Positions 59,801 through 64,000 of a stretch of DNA of 64,000 bases are shown piece by piece; position 1 is the first letter of the stretch; each line of letters starts with the position of its first letter. The notes below the pieces were generated by a model that had not been told where the DNA came from, made no database searches, and worked only from the letters and a program-made list of their open reading frames with translations. This DNA is from Bugulina stolonifera. Its lineage: Eukaryota > Bryozoa > Gymnolaemata > Cheilostomatida > Bugulidae. The stretch is taken from assembly GCA_935421135.1 (NCBI GenBank), contig OW285190.1, positions 17,370,501 through 17,434,500 of the forward strand, written 5' to 3'. Position numbers and translations under genes: made by a program.

Positions 59801-62641
59801 TAGTAGACCAGCATAATGACTCAGTAAATGCCACACATGAGTGTACATGTACAATGGTATAGAATACAAGCGGGTGTATAATACATGTAAGCACACATAA
59901 TAATGAGTGTCAGGTGATTAGAGGCAACTGTGTGTACCATTACAATATTTTCCACAATATATAACTTCAGCTCCTCAAGTAGCACCAAGAAACTTCCAAC
60001 TAACAGCTGTATCTCCAACCTGTGTTAGTCTAAGTTGGAATCGTGTACTGTATCCTAATGGACCATGGCGTGGGATCATGTATCAGGTATATCTATGATA
60101 CTCATAATAGTTCTTTCAATAAATACTATTATTTGATGTTCTTTGTTAGTTAAAATAGCAATTGCTGTCAGTATGAAAGACTATGCTGATGCTGAAATCA
60201 TAAAATGTTGAGTAATTGCTTATAATTAACAAATCTTATGTGTTTTTGTAAGGCTGTGGCACAGAATTTCTTTCTGGTTCAAGTTTTTGCATGTTCTGCA
60301 TGTACAATATTATGTTCAATAGTCGAATATAACTTTTATTTTGATTGTTATACTGTAAGCTGCGACTGGATACAACTGAATGGTAAATAATAATTAGTCT
60401 GCTGTCCTATGTGAAAATATAATTCATTGTATAAGCTATGCACACCTATATTTCAGTACAATTGTCTGTCTAATGGTTGGGCAAGCGTACCTACCAACAA
60501 GGAAGTCTGCGGATTCACACCAAACACTTGGGTATCTTGTGAGATCAGAGCTAGAAGAGAGAGTAACAGAAAGAATAATAAGAACAGTGAGGTAGCTAGG
60601 AGCTGGGCCAAAACTCCTTGTTTAGACAGTAAGTTACCCAATATGTTTAGAATTATTACTAGTAAACCCATGGCTCCAGGGCCCCCATTGTTTATGCCAG
60701 TAACCAGTTGTAGGTGAAAGTTTGCCTTGGTAATTCTGTTAAAGTTTCAACCAGTTTGACTGTAACAGCCAATCAAAGGAGGCTAGACTGTGGTCCCAAC
60801 ATCTCATGTCATATGAACATAAGACCACAATAAATGTTACTACTGAAAACTAATAAGTCACACTAATGCTGATAACCATATAAAATATCACTGTCTTTTT
60901 GTCACGCTCCAGGTTATGAATAGATGATGTTTTCACATTTACACATATTATTTTCAGCTCATTCATTTCTGTGTATTAGTATTGAGTGTAGTAGGTGTAC
61001 GCTGCATTTGCCTTGACCTTTCGCAGAGCCTCCTTCACCAACTGATCTTACATTTGATCCACCTACAAAAGTAGATAACTCCAACAGAAAGAGATGGAGA
61101 TATACAATCAGATGGCAGGTTGGTGAATGGTTATTCCTTATAACTAACATTACAACATTTAGATCTCATACTAAATATTTACTGTTATTCTAGTATGGTA
61201 TAGTTATAATTATAAGGGCCTATAAATTATAGTCTTCATGCAAATTTTATGTGTGCAATTGTGTATGTTTAGGTAGTGTCAAATATGTGTCTAGGAAATC
61301 AACCTGTATGGTAAAGTGTATTTACCATTGTTGGTTATCATACTTTCAGGAACCTGACACCTATGGTTGTATTCACCCAACCAACCCTTACCAAATACAG
61401 ATTGATGGCAACTCTTCAGTAATCAACCAGTACTTGAACTTTTATTATCTGTACAGAGATGGAGGAGAGGAAGTAACAGTTAGGGTCTGGTTTAGAAATG
61501 AAAATGGAGTTCTATCAAACCCCATTGATGAGTCTATCACCACTTCAGTAGATAACCTCCGTGAGTACAACCTACCAAAATTATTTTAGTACTTTTCTTT
61601 TAAATCTACCTACCTGTAAAGTATTGAATTATTACCCGTATTTGTAGTCAACATCTCTAAGAGTTTTACTAAGAAATTTAGAGAATATTTGTCAGAGATT
61701 CAGAGTACATCAGACAACTAATCTCCATTCTTATGTACCTGCTGTTGACCACAACTGTTGGAGTCTCTTCAAGTAGCACTATGAAGTATTTAACTCACAG
61801 CAGTCTGTATTCCCATACAGTATTAGTATGGGTTCAGATGGTCGAGTACAGTGTCCTAACGGCACTGTGGGTTGTTTATTAGGTTAGACACCAAGATATA
61901 AAACATCCTTAGGTTTATCATTCAATGTATGTACATGTATGTCATTGTGTACTGTAATTATTCTCCTAGCTCCTCAAGTAGCACCAAGAAACTTCCAACT
62001 AACAGCTGTGCCTCCATACTGTGTTAGTTTAAGTTGGGACCCTGTACGGTATCCTAATGGACCAGAGAGTGAGATTGTATATCAGGTAAGGCAAGTGAAG
62101 ACGCAGCTTTATTATTTATATGTACATTCTTCATCATATTTTTACTTTGCAGCTTACAAAATATAATGTTAGTAAAATAGGTTATCATTGTTTATCATTT
62201 TCCTTATAGTTGAAATGTAAAGACAGTATATGGTCTGATATTCCTCCATCTAAACAAGTGTGTGGATACAGACCATATGAAATAGCTAGGTGTGAGATCA
62301 GAGCTAGAAGAGAGAGTAACACTGATGGTAATAGAGACAGTGAGACAGCTGAAAACAGTGTGCGAACTCTTTGTGCTGGTGAGTTGATGAGTCATACTTT
62401 TCTTCATGCAGTGTTGCTGGACAAGCACTGTAAAGGTTGTTCTTTTCCTGATTTTACATTTAGGCTTGCCATTTGTCATTTTCAATATTTTGAAAGTGGT
62501 GTTGTACTTTTAGTTGTATATATATTTTTTGTAGAACCAGGACTGCCAACAGATCTCTCTAGATATTTCACACAAGAGAGATATAAACCAGATGGACCAG
62601 ATAGAAGGAGGATAAAAGTCAAGTTCAGTATTCCTGACAAT
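41773..62641 (+). CDS. Gene 2: paralogous lectin-FN3 RPTP, 5' part (18 exons visible)
   Basis: Eighteen exons join without a stop into about 884 residues: signal peptide, lectin-like domain, seven complete FN3 modules and half of an eighth. Each exon has a clear counterpart in gene 1 with the same phase; gene 2 lacks the equivalent of gene 1 exons 16-19. The last visible exon (62535-62641) equals gene 1 exon 22, so about four further FN3 modules, the membrane segment and the PTP domains should lie beyond the window. Call this an RPTP by paralogy: no phosphatase domain is visible here. Its introns are longer than those of gene 1, largely from LTR-family and MITE insertions, but all splice sites look intact, so it is probably functional. 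Confidence 0.85.
41861..42535 (+). mobile_element. Solo LTR in gene 2 intron 1
   Basis: Full-length relative of the element 1 LTR: starts TGTAATGG, ends CCATTACA, keeps the ACTATATAAAGG box, TTCAATAAAG and the GTCGTCCAAGGACGAC stem. No internal sequence remains, so it is the product of LTR-LTR recombination. The flanking 4-mers ATAA and ATAC match at three positions. Confidence 0.9.
43507..44063. mobile_element. MITE with long terminal inverted repeats (gene 2 intron 1)
   Basis: Left end GCTTAGGCCACACTGACGCG and right end, in reverse complement, GCTTAGGCCACACTGACGTG; the inverted repeat continues with few mismatches for about 60 bp and more weakly further in. GCGAATTCGC-like palindromes recur inside. 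The element is 557 bp with no transposase. The GGCC start suggests PIF/Harbinger, but the flanking bases do not give a clean duplication, so the superfamily is open. Confidence 0.8.
44556..47165 (+). CDS. Gene 2 exons 2-3: F5/8C / F-type-lectin-like domain
   Basis: Exons 44556-44792 and 46938-47165. Retains [25 protein letters not shown], the R-G-D at 46979-46987, DQWNQIYSG and [10 protein letters not shown]. Compared with gene 1, one residue is missing in each exon. Exon 3 begins 83 bp after the end of a DNA transposon in intron 2. Confidence 0.8.
45707..46854. mobile_element. DNA transposon with about 60-bp inverted ends (gene 2 intron 2)
   Basis: Left end ATCGGTGCCGGAAAACACCG and right end, in reverse complement, ATCGGTGCCGGAAAAACACCG-like; both continue into GAACAGCGGAATGGAA and CACCGAACAG. 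It is flanked by the direct repeat TCTGCA (45701-45706 and 46855-46860), or 8 bp if the shared AT is counted. The interior is AT-rich and has no transposase frame, so it is non-autonomous. The superfamily is not decided. Confidence 0.85.
47842..48029 (+). mobile_element. Internally deleted solo LTR (gene 2 intron 3)
   Basis: Begins TGTAATGGTAC, the first 11 bp of the LTR family, then jumps to the last ~165 bp (from TCAGACTTGGGACCAGATGG), ending CCATTACA. It keeps the GTCGTCCAAGGACGAC stem. It is flanked by ATAT on both sides (47838-47841 and 48030-48033), showing that it inserted as a complete unit and lost about 480 bp later. Confidence 0.85.
48140..48712 (+). CDS. Gene 2 FN3 module 1 (exons 4-5)
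   Basis: Exons 48140-48243 and 48565-48712. [25 protein letters not shown]; then YKCGSMSW and MTCRVRVEDVAETELS. One codon longer than gene 1 exon 4. Confidence 0.85.
49147..49263. repeat. Palindromic TACATGTACATGTAC array (gene 2 intron 5)
   Basis: Blocks of (ACATGT)n alternate with CAGTATGTACCTACTG-like spacers and their inverse, so the whole array is a nest of inverted repeats about 32-36 bp apart. Short versions of the ACATGTACATGT core occur in many introns, e.g. 2139-2154, 16330-16350, 17531-17547 and 24045-24061. Confidence 0.85.
50101..50758 (+). CDS. Gene 2 FN3 module 2 (exons 6-7)
   Basis: Exons 50101-50198 and 50551-50758. PQPTSLSFGSPTKAW, GRWRYKYTVTWD; then [37 protein letters not shown]. 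Nearly the same as gene 1 exons 6-7. Confidence 0.85.
51444..52824 (+). CDS. Gene 2 FN3 module 3 (exons 8-9, type A)
   Basis: Exons 51444-51559 and 52659-52824. [32 protein letters not shown]; then YNCLSDWRNIPENKRVCRLT and [18 protein letters not shown]. The 1.1-kb intron inside the module shows no further gene. Confidence 0.85.
53150..53880 (+). mobile_element. Diverged LTR of a related family (gene 2 intron 9)
   Basis: The order of signals matches the other LTRs at lower identity: GCCGACC block, CAGCCATGTTGTTACG, GTCGGCCCTTTTCGCCGGAAG, a CATATAAAAG box near 53397 and TAATAAAGC near 53448, followed by a CT-rich leader. The ends are not certain; the left limit could be as far as 53000. No internal coding region is present, so it looks like a solo LTR of an older lineage. 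Confidence 0.5.
53959..55061 (+). CDS. Gene 2 FN3 module 4 (exons 10-11, type B)
   Basis: Exons 53959-54050 and 54854-55061. [27 protein letters not shown]; then LRSGYNCDKSSPMYKLEIDG, YVRVTVKLWLIY and TKPFTTHTG. The next intron carries the 4.5-kb element 2. Confidence 0.85.
55390..56013 (-). repeat. 3' LTR of element 2
   Basis: Reads TGTAATGG to CCATTACA in both orientations as expected for LTR ends. Shorter than the 5' LTR: the segment between GGCAGCCGGAAGC and ATATACGTCATGG is missing. Confidence 0.9.
56027..56491 (-). CDS. 3'-terminal open frame of element 2
   Basis: An open frame (154 codons) that ends NLYRTLMNLTLETPMT just before the polypurine tract. The last 14-15 residues are nearly those ending gag-pol of element 1 and the frame in element 3. 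It overlaps the 416-codon frame in another register. It is probably the tail of a longer protein now broken by frameshifts. Confidence 0.45.
   Translation of the reverse strand: MALRQTMDQKRNSLHKDTRVHRPGTRDPVQPDTSKKDGKSTNLARTARQTSPEPPDKPKLLVFPRTQIPAVINPDSLETRTKMSLSNLRTQTVTIAELLLREVISWIIGKSMALDSLVHLYLMDWKPGEGYWTQSRPQNLYRTLMNLTLETPMT
56275..57525 (-). CDS. 416-codon open frame of unknown function in element 2
   Basis: The longest frame of element 2. Hydrophilic, rich in Pro, Thr, Glu, Asp and Lys, with no enzyme motif. A small duplicated region near its C-terminal end encodes PPDKPRQNRQT-like repeats (tandem 23-mers on the + strand at 56319-56366). I do not recognise the product; it could be a disordered Gag extension or the remains of several frames. 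Whether it is translated is unknown. Confidence 0.4.
   Translation of the reverse strand: MCRTARHHSPSPRPEDRHGATRTGSNRELFLNLSKDVQVSTARPDPEDAKYRVADLQDTFPATEKQSKLPAVHTQRAKCSFTEFSIAEQVQPKIQIAELSKSRKVDRGQSKADNAVFPRPFDESNKENVPEALPTNEQYTHPSASINSTAPRRVVLSRPTLYSGSCTCVPACDNLCTLVCATGRTNNSSRILSIPAMDETATPPPKEQGTTWSDPMTKDSVSEETKGIACDDESSSHLMTKDVIPVCETRTDPAELSLDETKDEPTDLTTERQIVSANPIPEKSEQTTTPQQEAEVVTPDSRLQPTDSQGKPIPVHKEPDKPPDGKADLTHSPDGAVDSFQHPESWPYDRQWTKRETVYTRTQESIGQGQGTQCNPTPPRRMESRPTSPEPPDKPRQNRQTNRNCWSSLGRKYQLS
57765..58263 (-). repeat. Tandem repeat of about 110 bp inside element 2 (four to five units)
   Basis: Units share the + strand sequence ACGGGTTCTGATGTATCCGT plus GGCCTAGTGGGTATAGG variants, with GACGGGTTC cores near 57798, 57912, 58027, 58130 and 58240. 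On the - strand it encodes degenerate PTDTSEPVLVKEPIPTRP-like peptides, lying just after the gag-like part. A proline-rich repeat of this kind could be a flexible Gag linker. Confidence 0.7.
58287..58877 (-). pseudogene. Gag-like region of element 2, interrupted by one stop
   Basis: From the Met at 58877 the frame reads YDGQEDVELFIEDFSAMAE, then RLRAALRGPA and a TAA at 58686-58688; the same frame continues without shift through QYGMSAREARWKLFTLEQ and DAWTLEKFFLTVRDPSLRW to 58287. This lines up with the Gag part of element 1 (FNGEGDVHFFIKRF..., LREALHGPT, QYSLTASAARRQIKHVKQ, LEKWSTETFCSTLQDTSLR). So a homologous Gag is present but broken by a single nonsense codon in this copy. Confidence 0.75.
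59192..59209 (-). promoter_or_regulatory. Primer binding site of element 2
   Basis: Read on the - strand it is TGGTGGCAGCAGTGGGAT, one base off the element 1 site and again one base from the LTR end. It implies the same tRNA-Leu primer. Confidence 0.8.
59211..59944 (-). repeat. 5' LTR of element 2
   Basis: A 734-bp LTR holding the extra ~110-bp segment (about 59615-59730) that the 3' LTR lacks. It contains the TATA box, AATAAAG and U5 stem of the family in reverse orientation. Confidence 0.9.
59971..60628 (+). CDS. Gene 2 FN3 module 5 (exons 12-13, type A)
   Basis: Exons 59971-60086 and 60457-60628. [32 protein letters not shown]; then YNCLSNGWASVPTNKEVCGF and [18 protein letters not shown]. 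Its acceptor lies only 26 bp after the 5' LTR of element 2. More diverged than the other type A modules. Confidence 0.85.
61027..61560 (+). CDS. Gene 2 FN3 module 6 (exons 14-15, type B)
   Basis: Exons 61027-61118 and 61350-61560. PPSPTDLTFDPPTKV, RKRWRYTIRWQ; then [39 protein letters not shown] and TTSVDNL. Corresponds to gene 1 modules 6 and 8. Confidence 0.85.
61970..62378 (+). CDS. Gene 2 FN3 module 7 (exons 16-17, type A)
   Basis: Exons 61970-62085 and 62210-62378. [32 protein letters not shown]; then [20 protein letters not shown] and [18 protein letters not shown]. Orthologous in position to gene 1 module 9. Confidence 0.85.
62535..62641 (+). CDS. Gene 2 FN3 module 8, first exon (exon 18)
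   Basis: LPTDLSRYFTQERYKPDG and RRRIKVKFSIPDN, donor GTAAGA at 62642. The partner exon is not seen before the window ends; the intron is at least 1.36 kb and contains element 3. Confidence 0.85.
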
Positions 62642-63008
62642 GTAAGATGTATCTACTACTTTACTGTTATGTAAATGGTAAATGCCATCAAGTTTACTGC
62701 AGTGTTGCATATACCTGTACCTGTGATGTGTGCAAAGAATAGTCTACTTCATGTCCTGTAAACTGACTGCTAAAAGGAAGCAGGAATTAACAGTTACTAA
62801 ACCCATGCTGGAAGACTTCTATATATTCCGGTTTGGGGTTTGGGGTAAGCGCAGACAACTTACAAAGTGAAGATAAGACAACTCTCATTTGGTGAAGATT
62901 CGCAAAGTATTCGCTACGTTATATTATACATATGACGACTCTTGTTATGGAGTTAGTGCGAATTAATGATTCAAGGAAGGTGATAAACTCATCTTAAAAT
63001 GGTGCTAT

Positions 63009-63671
63009 TGTAATGGTTTCTGTGTTTTGGTGCGGTCGTCCTTGGAGGACTATCGACCCAGAAATGAAGTGCCTATGAGTGGTAATAGGACTTCGCATTA
63101 CATGAAAGATCGAGCGGTCTCAGTAGCCCAAATACTACCAAAGACGACCCATCTGATCTCAAGTCCGACCTTCAGACTATACAATGAAAGAGAGTAATTC
63201 AACCTAGTAGGCGGTTCGCAGAGCGAATGACCTAGTAAAAGGAAGAGAAAGTCCCTGTATCAAGTATAGATGTGTCTTTATTGAAAGCCAAGCGTAGACT
63301 GAGACAATGAACAGTAAAACAGTGCCCTTTATATAGTATAAGGACTTCCGGCCGACATGACGTCGGGAAAAGACGACGTGTGGTCGTCCGGAAGTTGCGC
63401 AACAAGATGGCCGCCGGAAGCCCGACGGCCGACCCAAAATAGGTCGGGTTCTACAAAAGTTGCTTATAATGGTCCAATTCATGTACAAAATGAATATCAA
63501 TGGATTCTGAGAGGTCGGGCCTCTGTACATGGGTATAAAAGGCATTAAAAGACTTAGAAATAATCATACAATCATATATAACAATATAAGAGTAGAGTAC
63601 AAGCAGATATATACATGTATGCACGCAATAATGAGTGTCAGATGTAAGATACGACTGGGCGTACCATCACA
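63009..63671 (-). repeat. 3' LTR of element 3
   Basis: Same length as the element 1 LTRs and almost identical. One of the few differences falls in the U5 stem (GTCCTCCAAGGACGAC), which breaks one pair. Confidence 0.9.
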
Positions 63672-63684
63672 TAGCCCCCTCACA

Positions 63685-63933
63685 CTAGGTCATGGGTGTC
63701 TCTAGTGTCAAGTTAAGAAGGGTACGGTACAGTGTAGATTCTCTGGATACTATATCCAAGTCTGCTTGTACAAGCTGGAGTTGTCGGGGGTGGTTTAGAT
63801 GCTGGTTGGCTAGTTCACGAAGAGCTATTTCTCGAGCATAGAGAGGTTCCAGATGTTGGCGTAGAGTGTCCCCCACCTGTTGACGGCTGGCAAGGTAGTG
63901 AATCCGTGGCTTGAGTTCAGCAAGTTGTTGCAT
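63685..63933 (-). CDS. C-terminal part of an element 3 protein
   Basis: The frame is open from upstream (beyond 63933) to a stop at 63685-63687 and ends STLYRTLLNLTLETPMT. The preceding part is helical and charged (LRQHLEPLYAREIALREL, QLQLVQADLD). It does not match element 1, but short stretches resemble the matching part of element 2. The Met at 63933 is probably internal. Function unknown. Confidence 0.5.
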   Translation of the reverse strand: MQQLAELKPRIHYLASRQQVGDTLRQHLEPLYAREIALRELANQHLNHPRQLQLVQADLDIVSRESTLYRTLLNLTLETPMT

Positions 63934-64000
63934 GAACGACGGATCCGGAGATGCAGGACGTGTGGCATTCGGCTGAGTTAGTACAGGAGATGCAGGAGGT

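Larger units (their letters stand above)
55390..59944 (-). mobile_element. Non-autonomous LTR retrotransposon (element 2) in gene 2 intron 11
   Basis: Lies antisense to the host gene. 5' LTR 59211-59944 (734 bp), primer site 59192-59209, interior 56014-59210, 3' LTR 55390-56013 (624 bp), flanked by ATAT on both sides (55386-55389 and 59945-59948). The LTRs differ by an indel of about 110 bp near 59615-59730. LTRs, primer site and 3' end belong to the element 1 family, but the interior has a gag-like region plus unfamiliar sequence and no protease, RT, RNase H or integrase motif. It must borrow enzymes, most likely from an element 1 type partner. Confidence 0.9.
63009..64000 (-). mobile_element. 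LTR retrotransposon (element 3), 3' end only, in gene 2 intron 18
   Basis: 3' LTR at 63009-63671 (663 bp, on the - strand), then the GAGGGGGCT polypurine tract and coding sequence leaving the right edge. The LTR differs from that of element 1 at only about six positions, so it is young. The interior beyond the first ~70 bp is unlike gag-pol of element 1. Its 5' LTR and flank are outside the window. Confidence 0.85.

Noticed and set aside
41773..62641. Gene 2 as a pseudogene because of its many insertions
   Set aside because: All 18 visible exons keep frame, phase and splice signals; the insertions are all in introns.

Overview
The window is animal genomic DNA: AT-rich, rich in introns, with metazoan-type extracellular domains. 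Two paralogous genes lie head to tail on the + strand, each encoding a receptor-type protein tyrosine phosphatase (RPTP) with a lectin-like domain at the N-terminus. The organism is an invertebrate. A sponge would fit the lectin/FN3/PTP architecture and the many short palindromic TGTACATGTACA stretches in introns, but nothing in the window proves this.

Gene 1 (165-32194) can be read from first Met to stop as 50 exons whose phases all agree, giving about 2,246 residues. The order is signal peptide, discoidin/F-type-lectin-like domain, 13 cysteine-rich FN3 modules, a membrane-proximal RPTP domain with a furin-type site, one transmembrane helix and two PTP domains. D1 has every catalytic motif. 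D2 has Ser where the catalytic Cys should be and a broken WPD loop. Every FN3 module is two exons with phase-1 borders and a phase-0 intron inside.

Between the genes (32195-41604) are the 3' flank of gene 1, a GC-rich repeat also found in a gene 1 intron, an 86-bp direct repeat, and an apparently intact Ty3/gypsy LTR retrotransposon (34872-41228). That element has 663-bp LTRs that read as identical, a tRNA-Leu-type primer site, one 1,565-codon gag-pol frame and an ATAT target duplication.

Gene 2 (41773 to at least 62641, running off the right edge) repeats gene 1 exon for exon, including its 5' flank, but lacks one two-FN3 block that is duplicated in gene 1. Its introns have been invaded repeatedly by the same LTR family: a solo LTR in intron 1, an internally deleted LTR in intron 3, a 4.5-kb non-autonomous relative on the - strand in intron 11, and another - strand member in intron 18 that leaves the window. 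Two MITE-like elements with long terminal inverted repeats sit in introns 1 and 2.

Other repeats include two hAT-like CAGGGGCG elements and a 16-bp minisatellite in gene 1 introns, and a palindromic GTACAT array in gene 2. I found no rRNA, credible tRNA, CRISPR or bacterial-type gene. Exon borders come from reading frame, GT/AG signals and comparison of the paralogs, not from transcripts.
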